Shown here piece after piece: positions 8,196 to 16,270 of a stretch of DNA of 64,000 nucleotides; the stretch's first letter is position 1, and the number at the start of each line of letters is the position of its first letter. Source of the stretch: an uncultured Cryomorphaceae bacterium (GTDB lineage: Bacteria; Bacteroidota; Bacteroidia; Flavobacteriales; Schleiferiaceae); NCBI GenBank assembly GCA_913009655.1, contig CAJVWI010000010.1, positions 16,097 to 80,096 of the forward strand, written 5' to 3'. A program made the translations under genes and the position numbers. The notes beneath the pieces are model-generated. The model saw nothing but the letters and a program-made list of their open reading frames with translations, was not told the DNA's origin and ran no database searches.

Positions 8196-8987
8196 ATGAG
8201 CGAGTTAATTAGCATCCCCACACTGGCAGAAATGACTGCAAAAAATGAAACTCCCGATGTTTTGTTTTGGGTTGGTTGTGCCGGAAGCTTTGATGATCGG
8301 GCAAAAAAAATAACTAAAGCATTTGCCCGCCTTCTAATGCGAGCTGAAATTAAATTTGCTGTTTTAGGTGCTGAAGAAAGTTGTTCTGGAGACCCCGCAA
8401 GAAGAGCGGGAAATGAATTTCTATATCAAATGCAAGCACTTACAAATATCGAAACTTTGAATTCTTACAAGGTTCAGCGCATTGTAACTACCTGCCCACA
8501 CTGTTTTAATACCTTAAAAAATGAATATCCAGAACTTGGGGGACAGTATGAAGTCTTCCATCACACCCAATTTCTAAAAACACTTTTAGAAGAAGGTAAA
8601 CTTAAAGTAGAAGGTGGAGCATTTAAAGGAAAGCGCATTGTCTTCCATGACCCCTGCTACCTAGGCCGGATAAATGGAGAATATGAAGCTCCAAGAAAAG
8701 TACTTTCAGCACTGGAATCTGAATTGATAGAAATGAAACGCTGCAAGCAAAAAGGGCTTTGTTGCGGAGCGGGAGGATCTCAGATGTTTAAAGAATCGGA
8801 AAAAGGAGCAATAGATATAAACCTTGAGCGTTCAAAAGAGGCATTAGCTTCAGATCCTCAAATTATAGCCACAGGATGCCCTTTTTGCAATACGATGATC
8901 TCTGATGGAGTAAAACACTTTAACCAAGAAGGAAAAGTTCAGGTTCTTGATATAGCTGAAGCCATTTCTCAAGCTGATGATATTTAA
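8196..8987 (+). CDS. HdrB-like (Fe-S)-binding protein with two CCG domains
   Basis: 263-residue soluble protein with two cysteine-rich CCG domains as in heterodisulfide reductase subunit B, GlpC and LutA. The first domain has WVGCAG near residue 26, ESCSGDPARR near 68 and TCPHC near 98. The second has HDPCYLGR near 150, LCCGAGG near 188 and ATGCPFCNTM near 228. Such domains bind special Fe-S clusters and pass electrons to thiol/disulfide or quinone substrates. It very probably pairs with the membrane 4Fe-4S protein encoded at 6499-7761. The stop codon overlaps the start of the next gene by 11 bases, which indicates translational coupling. Confidence 0.88.
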   Translation: MSELISIPTLAEMTAKNETPDVLFWVGCAGSFDDRAKKITKAFARLLMRAEIKFAVLGAEESCSGDPARRAGNEFLYQMQALTNIETLNSYKVQRIVTTCPHCFNTLKNEYPELGGQYEVFHHTQFLKTLLEEGKLKVEGGAFKGKRIVFHDPCYLGRINGEYEAPRKVLSALESELIEMKRCKQKGLCCGAGGSQMFKESEKGAIDINLERSKEALASDPQIIATGCPFCNTMISDGVKHFNQEGKVQVLDIAEAISQADDI

Positions 8988-9447
8988 GGGTAATAACTGG
9001 GATGATATTCCATCAGAATCGAGATTTTGGTGCTTCTCTGCTCAAAGGCCATGGACAAAAGACGAAAAAAAATATCTCGATAGTGCATTAAGTGAATTAT
9101 GTACAAACTGGAAAGCTCATGGCCACCCTATAAAAGCAGGATTTAAAACTGTTGAAAGTAGACTTATCGGTTTATGCGTAGATGAATCATCAAAAGAAGC
9201 CAGCGGTTGCTCAATTGATAGCAGAATACATTTTTTAAATAATATTAGTGTTAGGCTTGGCATAAACCTTTTCAATCGAATGCACATCTATGTTCGTGAT
9301 GACGGCACTACTGAATGGTTAAATGTTCCTTTAAAAGAAGCAAAAAAAATGAAATCTGGAGAATTTTTAAATAGTATAGCTCCATTTAAAGGAGACTGGA
9401 AACCGATTTCTAAAATTGAAGGGTCTTGGATTTCTCCATCTAAATAA
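8977..9447 (+). CDS. Conserved Bacteroidota protein of unknown function
   Basis: 156 residues. No catalytic motif or membrane segment is visible. It belongs to a short family that in Bacteroidota genomes is often mislabelled ABC transporter ATPase; there is no Walker A, signature or Walker B motif here, so that label is not supported. Recognisable features are WCFSAQRPWT near residue 18, a middle block with SGCSIDSRIHF (about 77-87), and the tail FKGDWKP. The overlap of 11 bases with the HdrB-like gene and the family's usual position behind these Fe-S genes suggest a role linked to that complex, but this is inference from synteny only. Confidence 0.75.
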   Translation: MIFKGNNWDDIPSESRFWCFSAQRPWTKDEKKYLDSALSELCTNWKAHGHPIKAGFKTVESRLIGLCVDESSKEASGCSIDSRIHFLNNISVRLGINLFNRMHIYVRDDGTTEWLNVPLKEAKKMKSGEFLNSIAPFKGDWKPISKIEGSWISPSK

Positions 9448-9456
9448 TTAAAATCT

Positions 9457-9897
9457 TCAAGACTTTTTATATTTTTTGAACGCTATTGCCGCTTTTTTTT
9501 CTATTAGGAAAGTGAACATATCATCATCAAGTTCCTCGATATTGCACCATACAAATCGCTCTACATCCTTTTCGGGAAATTCTATTGATGAATATGTATT
9601 GAAGTTTAAAGGTCCTTGAGGCTCAACAATGTAGAAAAAAGATTGAACCTGGAATTTAGAATCAATAGCAGATTCTTGCGCAAAATCATTAAAATAAATA
9701 TTTTTCTTAACTTTTATAGTAAGGTCTAACTCCTCTTTAAATTCCCGGATAAGAGCATCCTTATGACCCTCTCCCCAATCAACTCCTCCTCCAGGGAATT
9801 TGACCATTGGAATACCTTTATACCTTTCAACTGCAATTAGAACTTGGCCAGAATCATTCATCAGGAATCCGTAAACTCTCAGTGTTCTCTGTTCCAT
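9457..9897 (-). CDS. Nudix hydrolase
   Basis: 146-residue Nudix protein; the family cleaves nucleoside diphosphate-linked compounds such as oxidised nucleotides, NDP-sugars or NADH. The box G-x5-E-x7-REUxEE is complete, running from GGVDWGEGHKDALI into REFKEEL (about residues 36-58). Substrate cannot be deduced. It is the last gene of a minus-strand operon behind the haem lipoprotein and the DUF4920 lipoprotein genes, 11 bases after the former. The gene ends 9 bases from the converging gene at 8977-9447. Confidence 0.88.
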   Translation of the reverse strand: MEQRTLRVYGFLMNDSGQVLIAVERYKGIPMVKFPGGGVDWGEGHKDALIREFKEELDLTIKVKKNIYFNDFAQESAIDSKFQVQSFFYIVEPQGPLNFNTYSSIEFPEKDVERFVWCNIEELDDDMFTFLIEKKAAIAFKKYKKS

Positions 9898-9908
9898 TTA
9901 ATAATGAG

Positions 9909-10385
9909 TCAGATCTTTATTTTTTCAATTCTGGATATAGGCCCAGGACAATGCTCTCTGTGGCAAGACACACATGTAGTCAAAGCTGAATTAAATAATA
10001 AAATTTGTTCCCGAATTTCTCCTTGCTTGAGTATAATTGTTTTTAACTCCTCAAGTTGTTCAATATAAATATTACTGAATAATTGGAATGACGGCTGAAT
10101 TTCTTTTCTATCAGTGGGCTCATCAGTAGACATAGTCGAATGCGAACTAATCAATTTATCTATGTCAATAATAGTAAGACCCCCGGAATTTACCTTAAAT
10201 CGAAGCGACTCCATATCTAAAGCCATATCCCTCATTGTATTGGCTAAATCACTGGGCTCATATAAGTCTAGGTGCTTTTTTTCCGTTGAATTAGACTCAA
10301 AAGTATTGCTGCTACAAGAAACCAAACAGGCCCAAAAACTAAAATAAACGAAATAAAAAATATTTTTATTTAGACTTGTGCCCAT
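9909..10385 (-). CDS. Putative lipoprotein with a single CxxCH haem-binding site
   Basis: 158 residues, starting with a hydrophobic signal and a lipobox ending LVSC at about residue 24, so the mature protein is probably membrane-anchored by lipid. Near the C-terminus CVSCHREHCPG supplies a c-type haem motif. The rest is helical and polar (about 40-130), and no distal Met ligand is obvious after the haem site, so it may be a small cytochrome c' or c556-like helical protein. No named family is recognised with certainty. It lies one base after the DUF4920 gene, in the same operon. Confidence 0.65.
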   Translation of the reverse strand: MGTSLNKNIFYFVYFSFWACLVSCSSNTFESNSTEKKHLDLYEPSDLANTMRDMALDMESLRFKVNSGGLTIIDIDKLISSHSTMSTDEPTDRKEIQPSFQLFSNIYIEQLEELKTIILKQGEIREQILLFNSALTTCVSCHREHCPGPISRIEKIKI

Positions 10386-10386
10386 C

Positions 10387-10905
10387 TTATTCCTCTAAAA
10401 TCCTTGAATCTTTATTCTCATCTTTTCGCTCTAAGGCAACACCTGAGGCTAAGATTGAATAAGAGACCTCATAATCAGTTATTGATGCAATCAATGAGTC
10501 AGACTTTCCTGCATCTGAAGCCTGATGTTTAAGCCAGTCTACACTGAGCGTATCGATGGTCATAGCTCCTTTTAAAATAGCAAGTTCACCAACAGCATTC
10601 ATAGGAACAAAGAACCCATAGTCTTCAAAACGAACAAGGGCATTTTCTCCATTCCCCAAGTCTAGTTCCATCCAGCAACCTTTTTTCTGACAAATAGAAG
10701 TAATTTGCGCTGAAAAAGTTGAAAAAACTGAATCTTCACCTGATTCCATTTCAAACAAAAGATCACTCAATTTTGTAGTATTTGTAATATCAATTGTGTC
10801 TCCAAAATAATCATATTTTGCCGATACTTGCTCGGTTACTCCCACTGATGAACATGAGATAAAAATAAGGGAAATGGCTAAAGAGATTAGGTAGCGATAA
10901 TTCAT
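10387..10905 (-). CDS. DUF4920 domain lipoprotein
   Basis: 172 residues with a signal peptide and lipobox (IFISCSS, Cys18). The domain (about 30-150) matches DUF4920: a YFGDTI start, the central CQKKGCWMEL block and VRFEDYGFFVPMNA. The GCWM block with its two cysteines (KKGCW preceded by Cys) is the family hallmark and could bind metal or a cofactor, but the function is not established. It heads a three-gene operon with a haem-binding lipoprotein and a Nudix gene, and has a clear promoter at 10922-10929. Confidence 0.82.
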   Translation of the reverse strand: MNYRYLISLAISLIFISCSSVGVTEQVSAKYDYFGDTIDITNTTKLSDLLFEMESGEDSVFSTFSAQITSICQKKGCWMELDLGNGENALVRFEDYGFFVPMNAVGELAILKGAMTIDTLSVDWLKHQASDAGKSDSLIASITDYEVSYSILASGVALERKDENKDSRILEE

Positions 10906-10921
10906 AATTTCTTACTTTATC

Positions 10922-10929
10922 CAAAGATA
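10922..10929 (-). promoter_or_regulatory. TAnnTTTG promoter of the DUF4920 operon
   Basis: Minus-strand TATCTTTG, sixteen bases upstream of the ATG at 10905. It faces away from the ilvE promoter at 10944-10951; only 14 bases separate the two boxes. Confidence 0.65.
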
Positions 10930-10943
10930 CACCCTTTCCTTTG

Positions 10944-10951
10944 TACATTTG
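10944..10951 (+). promoter_or_regulatory. TAnnTTTG promoter of ilvE
   Basis: TACATTTG followed by C, 41 bases before the ilvE ATG at 10993, giving a leader of about 35 bases. It forms a back-to-back divergent pair with the DUF4920 promoter. Confidence 0.65.
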
Positions 10952-10992
10952 CCGCTTGAATTTTATCTCCAAAAACCATTCTAAACACGAGT

Positions 10993-12036
10993 ATGAACAT
11001 TAGAATTACAGAAAAATCAAATCTCTCGAAAATTGATTTTAACAACCTAGGCTTTGGAGCTGGTCTTTCTGATCATGTTTTCATTTGTGAATATAAAAAT
11101 GGTTCTTGGGGAGAAGGTAGCATTGAACCATATCGTAGCCTGAGTCAAGGATTAGGCCTCCATGCACTCCATTATGGCCAAGCAGTTTTTGAAGGTCAAA
11201 AGGCATACAGACAAAAAGATAACAGCATTGCAATATTCCGACCGGAAAGAAACCTAAAAAGATTAAATGTTAGTGCACAAAGAATGCTAATTCCAGAGGT
11301 GCCAAAAAATATTTTCATGGAGGGTTTAATTGAATTGATAAAAGTAGACTCTGAGTGGGTTCCAAAAGGAGAAAACCAAAGTTTATACTTGAGACCATTC
11401 CTATTTAGTAGTTCTGAATTTGTGGCAGCGCGACCTTCAGAAGAATATACCTTTGCCATTGTAACGAGCCCTGTAGGGGAGTTGTACTCCAAACCTGTTA
11501 AAGTAAAAATCGAACAGTCATTCACAAGAGCGGCTTCAGGAGGAGTTGGATATGCAAAAGCTGCAGGTAATTATGGAGGATCGTTTCTTGCTACCCACAA
11601 TGCTGTCAAAGAGGGTTTTAATCAAGTATTGTGGACAGATCATGCTGAGCATAATTACCTAGAAGAAGCAGGGACTATGAATGTTGCATTTGTATTGAAC
11701 AACAAATTAATTACACCAATATTGTCAGATAGGATATTAGCTGGGATTACGAGAGACTCTATTTTAACGCTGGCTAAAGAATGGAATATCCCTATCGAGG
11801 AAAGACGGATTAAAGTAGATGAACTAATTGCTGCGCTCAAAGATGGATCCTTGAATGAAGCTTTTGGCATGGGAACTGCTGCTGTTGTAAGTCAAATAAA
11901 TGGAATTGGATTTAATGATTTAATATTTCCCGTTCCTGTTCCAGAAAATGGAATTGCTATGCGCATGAAAAAAGCATTATCATCAATCCGATATGGAGAA
12001 TCTGAAGATAAATATAACTGGATGTATCACATTTGA
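10993..12036 (+). CDS. ilvE: Branched-chain amino acid aminotransferase
   Basis: PLP-dependent class IV aminotransferase, 347 residues, that interconverts leucine, isoleucine and valine with their 2-oxo acids using glutamate/2-oxoglutarate. The PLP Schiff-base lysine is about Lys189 in YAKAAGNYGGS. The conserved EEAGTMNVAFV block, which contacts PLP and substrate, follows about 35 residues later, and GITRDSIL lies further on. Length and motifs fit the BCAT subgroup (type related to mammalian BCAT) and not D-amino-acid transaminase or ADC lyase. It stands alone on the plus strand between minus-strand genes. Together with IcmF elsewhere in the window it suggests branched-chain amino acid turnover. 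Confidence 0.95.
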   Translation: MNIRITEKSNLSKIDFNNLGFGAGLSDHVFICEYKNGSWGEGSIEPYRSLSQGLGLHALHYGQAVFEGQKAYRQKDNSIAIFRPERNLKRLNVSAQRMLIPEVPKNIFMEGLIELIKVDSEWVPKGENQSLYLRPFLFSSSEFVAARPSEEYTFAIVTSPVGELYSKPVKVKIEQSFTRAASGGVGYAKAAGNYGGSFLATHNAVKEGFNQVLWTDHAEHNYLEEAGTMNVAFVLNNKLITPILSDRILAGITRDSILTLAKEWNIPIEERRIKVDELIAALKDGSLNEAFGMGTAAVVSQINGIGFNDLIFPVPVPENGIAMRMKKALSSIRYGESEDKYNWMYHI

Positions 12037-12075
12037 AATTCTTAATTTGAATATAGGATCAGCAAATTTTCAGAG

Positions 12076-12645
12076 TTATTTAATTGCTAAAGAAACACCA
12101 TAGTCGATATTCTGACACAGGGCGAGTGGATCTTGAGCCCTCCATGAGGATAATATAAATCGTTTTCCAAACCACAAATAATTACTCAATCTAGTATTGA
12201 TTAATTCTTGCTCAATTTGTTCTCTTACATTCAGAAAAACTATCCAGCCATTCGATATTTCTTGAAACCACTCTTCATAATAATAATCTTCGGCACCATG
12301 AAAGTTGAGAAGATTATCACATATCAAGAGAAACTTGTCAATGCCCTGTTCGATTAAAGAATCAACCAATCGTCTTTTAAACTCCATTATGTCATTGTGA
12401 ATTGTGTCATTCCATTCACCTAAAAGTTCAATCACCCCAAAACCTTGCTGGTAATCGACAAAAATTAATTTCACAAATAAAGTCTCACAGCCAACATGGT
12501 CCCATTCGGGATGAATGATAAAGTCATACATTCGATGATAATTCCCATTATCCGGAGCTCCCTGGTTGTCATAAAAAGGGCTATTCACATCTGTATCCGC
12601 TATATAATGTGTTCGCCATCCGCTATGTGGTATTAATTCATGCAT
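12076..12645 (-). CDS. Conserved hypothetical protein
   Basis: 189 residues, not assigned to a named family. It has no signal peptide or membrane segment. Notable blocks are the start MHELIPHSGWRTHYIADTD (repeated aromatic/charged residues), YDFIIHPEWDHVGCETLFVKLIFVD, and a Rossmann-like middle segment (KFLLICDNLLNFHGAEDYYYEEWFQEI) that alternates hydrophobic strand and acidic helix. The body suggests a cytoplasmic alpha/beta protein. It is divergent from the SDR epimerase gene with 38 bases between start codons. I see no basis for a function. Confidence 0.7.
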   Translation of the reverse strand: MHELIPHSGWRTHYIADTDVNSPFYDNQGAPDNGNYHRMYDFIIHPEWDHVGCETLFVKLIFVDYQQGFGVIELLGEWNDTIHNDIMEFKRRLVDSLIEQGIDKFLLICDNLLNFHGAEDYYYEEWFQEISNGWIVFLNVREQIEQELINTRLSNYLWFGKRFILSSWRAQDPLALCQNIDYGVSLAIK

Positions 12646-12683
12646 ATTGTAAACTAAGAATCAAAAATCCTGTTCTTTTAATA

Positions 12684-13595
12684 ATGAAAACAAACTTTTT
12701 AATAACCGGAGGTACTGGAATGGTGGGCTCTGAAATAATGCGCAAATTAACTCTTAAAGGATATAAAGTCAAAAATTTAAGTACAAAACTCTCTACTGAC
12801 CCAAAAACTTATCTCTGGGATCCATCTGAGCGTAAAATAGACTTAGAAGCCTTCAAAAATATTGAAACTATAATTCATTTAGCAGGAGCCTCTATCACTA
12901 AACGCTGGACAACAAAAAATAAAAAAGAAATTTTAGATAGCCGTATTCAAAGTACGAGATTTTTATTTGAAATAATCGCATCTATTCCTAAAAACAAAAG
13001 ACCTAAACAAATAATATGTGCCTCTGCAATTGGTATCTATCCGAGTCATCCAGATAAAATTTATTCAGAACATGATGATTCTAATGATGATTCTAATGAT
13101 GACTTTTTAGCCCATGTAGTTTTAAAATGGGAGAAAGAAATTTTTAAATTTATTGATCAAAACATAAGAGTGTGTTGCGTAAGAATTGGATTAGTTCTTG
13201 GTAAGAATGGAGGAGTTTTATCCACACTAATGCCATTCTTTAAATTAGGAATAGGAAGTCCCCTTGGGAATGGAAATCAATGGATGCCATGGATACATGT
13301 TTCAGATTTAGCCAGACAATTTATATTTCTAGCAGAAAATGAAAACTATCAAGGAGTATTCTTAGGTGTTGGCAAAGAGAGTATTACTAATCGAAAATTC
13401 AGTAGAGCACTAGCATATAAAATAAAACGCCCCTATTTTCTTCCTCCATTACCAGGGTTTCTTTTATATTTCATTCTTGGATCAAAGGCAAAACTTGCAT
13501 TAATGAGTACACGTTGCTCGTCCAACTTTTGGCAAAAAGAGGGTTTTAAATATGAATATCCAGAATTAGAAAATGCTCTTAATGATTTGCTTTAG
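12684..13595 (+). CDS. TIGR01777-type SDR epimerase (SDR39U1-like)
   Basis: NAD(P)-binding protein of the extended short-chain dehydrogenase group (YfcH/SDR39U1 type); substrate unknown. The product is 304 residues. The nucleotide motif GGTGMVG lies at residues 9-15. Downstream are IIHLAGASITKRW (about 67-79), SAIGIYP (about 113-119, containing the Tyr of the active site) and the MPWIHVSD block (about 203-210). A short acidic insertion made of two DDSN units (about residues 131-138) is encoded by a 12-base tandem repeat. The start at 12684 gives MKTNFLITGG; an earlier ATG would overlap the divergent gene. Confidence 0.88.
   Translation: MKTNFLITGGTGMVGSEIMRKLTLKGYKVKNLSTKLSTDPKTYLWDPSERKIDLEAFKNIETIIHLAGASITKRWTTKNKKEILDSRIQSTRFLFEIIASIPKNKRPKQIICASAIGIYPSHPDKIYSEHDDSNDDSNDDFLAHVVLKWEKEIFKFIDQNIRVCCVRIGLVLGKNGGVLSTLMPFFKLGIGSPLGNGNQWMPWIHVSDLARQFIFLAENENYQGVFLGVGKESITNRKFSRALAYKIKRPYFLPPLPGFLLYFILGSKAKLALMSTRCSSNFWQKEGFKYEYPELENALNDLL
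13074..13097 (+). repeat. 12-base tandem repeat, two copies, inside the SDR gene
   Basis: Two identical 12-base units GATGATTCTAAT in frame, encoding DDSN twice, followed by a partial third unit (DD). It adds an acidic loop just before the conserved WEKE helix region. Confidence 0.8.
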
Positions 13596-13642
13596 TATTC
13601 TAAAAATGAGAACCTAAATACTTACAACGATTAATTTAAAAT

Positions 13643-13673
13643 TCAGGAATATTATCAATAACATTATTCCTGA
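13643..13673. terminator. Stem-loop between converging genes
   Basis: TCAGGAATA and TATTCCTGA form a perfect 9-base stem around a 13-base loop. It lies between the ends of the SDR gene and the ABC exporter gene. It lacks a long U tract on either strand (the minus side is mildly U-rich), so a terminator role is likely but not certain. Confidence 0.4.
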
Positions 13674-13717
13674 GGAGGAATTATTAGAACCAAAAAATTT
13701 ATTACCAAAGAATTAGC

Positions 13718-15511
13718 CTAAGAATTATTCTCTCTTCCAAAAAATTGTTTTTCGAATAAATTACTATAATACCCACCAGCTTTTAACAAGTCTTTATGGA
13801 CTCCAACTTCCACAATCTTGCCCTTGTCGAGAACAATAATTTGATCCGCATTTAGCACTGTTGCTAGACGGTGAGCCACCACAATTGAAGTTCGACCCTT
13901 TGTTAAGATTTCTGCTGCTTTTTGAATCCATTTTTCAGCTTGTGAATCAATACTAGAAGTAGCCTCATCAAGAATTAATAGTGATGGATCTCTTAAATAG
14001 GCCCTTAAAAAAGCTAATAATTGACGCTGACCAGTACTTAACATCCCTCCCCTTTCCTTTACATCATAGTCTAAACCTCCGGGTAAAGAAGTTAAAAAGT
14101 CTTTTATTCCCATATTCTCAGCAGCCTGCCAGATATCGTCATCTTTAATATCGCGGTATACCGCAACATTATTTCGAACAGTATCCGAAAAGAGAAATAC
14201 ATCTTGCTGAACAAGAGAAACATTTGATCTCAAAGATTTCAATGACCACTTACTTAAATCGATTCCATCAAGTTTTATATACCCCTGTTCAATTGGATAA
14301 TAACCTAAAAGGAGATGAACCAAAGTACTCTTCCCACTCCCCGTTGCTCCTACCAAAGCACATGTCTGCCCTTCACGAATTTTAAAATTTATATCACGTA
14401 AAATCCATTCTTTTTTAGAGTATGCAAATGAAAGCCCTCTAACATCAACCTTACCTACAACTCTCTGCTGGGTGTAGTCTCCTGTAAATTCCCGCTGCTC
14501 TTCATTGTTAACTAATTTCAGAACCCGCTCGCTTGCCACCATACCCATTTGCAAAGTGTTAAATCTATCTGCAAGCTGCCTCAAAGGCCGATACAACAAG
14601 TTAATAAAAACAATTAAGGCTGTCAAGTCCCCAATACTAACATTTCCAACTGCTGAGGCCTTGAGTCCACCATACCAAATTGCTAATCCTATACTAACAG
14701 CTGAAAGCATTTCTATAATTGGGAAAAACAGTGAAAAATACCAGATGCCTCGAATATTTGCATCCCTATGTCTTTTGTTTATCCTGTCAAACCTATCTGC
14801 CTCTATTTTCTCACGTGTGAAAAGCTGAACAATAGACATTCCTGTTAATCTCTCTTGAACAAATGAATTTAAAGCAGCTACTTGATTTCTTACATCTGTA
14901 AATACAACCTTTATATTTCTTTGAAACCAGCGCGTAGCTATAAACAATAAAGGAATAACACTGAGTGAAATAGCTACTAAAGCTGGATCAAATAGAAAAA
15001 ACATAACGCTTATCATGATTACTATTTTAAATAGATCTCCGAAAATTACTAGTATTCCATTTGAAAAAATCTCTGCCATAGTTTCTACATCACTAACTGT
15101 ACGGGTAACTAAAGTTCCTATTGGAGTTTTATCAAAAAACGGAATATTGAAATGAAGCAGATGTCCAAATAATTTAATACGAATATCTTTTATCACTCGA
15201 GCTCCTAAATCATTTGTTCCATATATAAAAACAAACTGACCTATCGCTTCAATTACAAGTGCACTCAATAGCAGAGCCATTGCAAACCATAACGCCTCTA
15301 GATCTCCACCCTCTACAACTGCATTATCGACTCCATCACGAATTAAAACTGGACGGACTGTTGCTAATAATCCAAGACCAACAGAAAGAATTAAAGACAA
15401 AATAGTTTGCCATTTGTATGGCCTCGCATATCCCATAACCAGGGAAAGCACTTTCCAGTCGAATGCTTTTCCGGAAATAGAACTTTTAGTAGTTTGAGAC
15501 TTCTCGCTCAT
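13718..15511 (-). CDS. ABC exporter, fused permease and ATPase (MsbA/LmrA-like)
   Basis: 597-residue half-transporter that works as a dimer and exports lipids or hydrophobic compounds. The N-terminal half has six transmembrane helices (about 35-320; for example LILSVGLGLLATVRPVL and IVIMISVMFFLFDPALVAI). The ATPase follows, with Walker A GATGSGKS (about 383), signature LSTGQRQLL (about 488), Walker B LLILDEATSS and the H-loop in VVAHRLATV. The start is placed at 15511 (MSEKSQ), which still overlaps truA by 26 bases; an ATG 9 codons earlier is possible. It is translated from the same mRNA as truA. A flippase for lipid A-type lipid is one possibility but is not proven. Confidence 0.9.
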   Translation of the reverse strand: MSEKSQTTKSSISGKAFDWKVLSLVMGYARPYKWQTILSLILSVGLGLLATVRPVLIRDGVDNAVVEGGDLEALWFAMALLLSALVIEAIGQFVFIYGTNDLGARVIKDIRIKLFGHLLHFNIPFFDKTPIGTLVTRTVSDVETMAEIFSNGILVIFGDLFKIVIMISVMFFLFDPALVAISLSVIPLLFIATRWFQRNIKVVFTDVRNQVAALNSFVQERLTGMSIVQLFTREKIEADRFDRINKRHRDANIRGIWYFSLFFPIIEMLSAVSIGLAIWYGGLKASAVGNVSIGDLTALIVFINLLYRPLRQLADRFNTLQMGMVASERVLKLVNNEEQREFTGDYTQQRVVGKVDVRGLSFAYSKKEWILRDINFKIREGQTCALVGATGSGKSTLVHLLLGYYPIEQGYIKLDGIDLSKWSLKSLRSNVSLVQQDVFLFSDTVRNNVAVYRDIKDDDIWQAAENMGIKDFLTSLPGGLDYDVKERGGMLSTGQRQLLAFLRAYLRDPSLLILDEATSSIDSQAEKWIQKAAEILTKGRTSIVVAHRLATVLNADQIIVLDKGKIVEVGVHKDLLKAGGYYSNLFEKQFFGRENNS

Positions 15512-16268
15512 AAAAGGGAGTTTTAGGGTACGTAACACCCATGAATATTAAGCCTTGAGATGGAGCAGAATTACCAGAATCAGATCGATTTCCCCCTAAA
15601 AGAAGAGCATTCCAATCATGAACACTTCTCTTTCCATTGGCAGTTTCCACCATTGTTCCAACTATAGATCGTACCATATTTCTTAAAAACCGATTCGCTT
15701 TTATCTGAAAAATGACTGATCCATTTTCTTTAACCCACGACGCATGCAATATTTCACATATCGAATTGGTATTGTCACTCCCTGAGCGCTCAAATGCTGA
15801 AAAATTTTTAGTGCTCTTTAAAGACAGAGCACATTCATCCAGAATTTTATAATCTATGTCTCGGTTGTAATTCCACACCATATCATTTTGAAAAGCATAT
15901 TTTTCACGCCTGATTGTGTACGAATATGATCTTGAAGTTGCACTAAACCTGGCATGAAAGTCGGTGTTAACCTTTTTTATTTCAAAAATAGAAATTCTTT
16001 CAGGGAGAAATCTATTCAAACGAGAAACTATTTCTTCCGGTTCAATTACTTTTTGAGTGTCAAAATGAGCAACATAGTTTAATGCATGAACTCCAGTGTC
16101 TGTTCTTCCCGCTCCAATTATCTTTACATCTTCTTTTAAAAGAGAATTTAAGGAAACCGTCAATTCTCCTTGAACGGTTTTTTGTTCAAGTTGAATCTGC
16201 CACCCGCTAAATGAGGCACCATGAAAAGCCAACCGAATGGCGTATCGATGTGTTTCGGATTTTTGCAT
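15486..16268 (-). CDS. truA: tRNA pseudouridine(38-40) synthase
   Basis: Isomerises uridines 38-40 in the tRNA anticodon stem. The product is 260 residues, normal for the family. The catalytic aspartate is Asp57 in AGRTDTGVHA. FSGWQ near residue 20 and the C-terminal FLRNMVRSIVGTMVE block (about 195-210) are also characteristic. The start at 16268 is only two bases from the start codon of the divergent phosphoesterase, and the promoter lies inside that neighbour's coding sequence. Its 3' end overlaps the ABC exporter gene. Confidence 0.95.
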   Translation of the reverse strand: MQKSETHRYAIRLAFHGASFSGWQIQLEQKTVQGELTVSLNSLLKEDVKIIGAGRTDTGVHALNYVAHFDTQKVIEPEEIVSRLNRFLPERISIFEIKKVNTDFHARFSATSRSYSYTIRREKYAFQNDMVWNYNRDIDYKILDECALSLKSTKNFSAFERSGSDNTNSICEILHASWVKENGSVIFQIKANRFLRNMVRSIVGTMVETANGKRSVHDWNALLLGGNRSDSGNSAPSQGLIFMGVTYPKTPFYEREVSNY

Positions 16269-16270
16269 CT

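Noticed and set aside
8977..9447. ABC transporter ATPase
   Set aside because: The protein has none of the nucleotide-binding motifs, so the label used for relatives is not supported.
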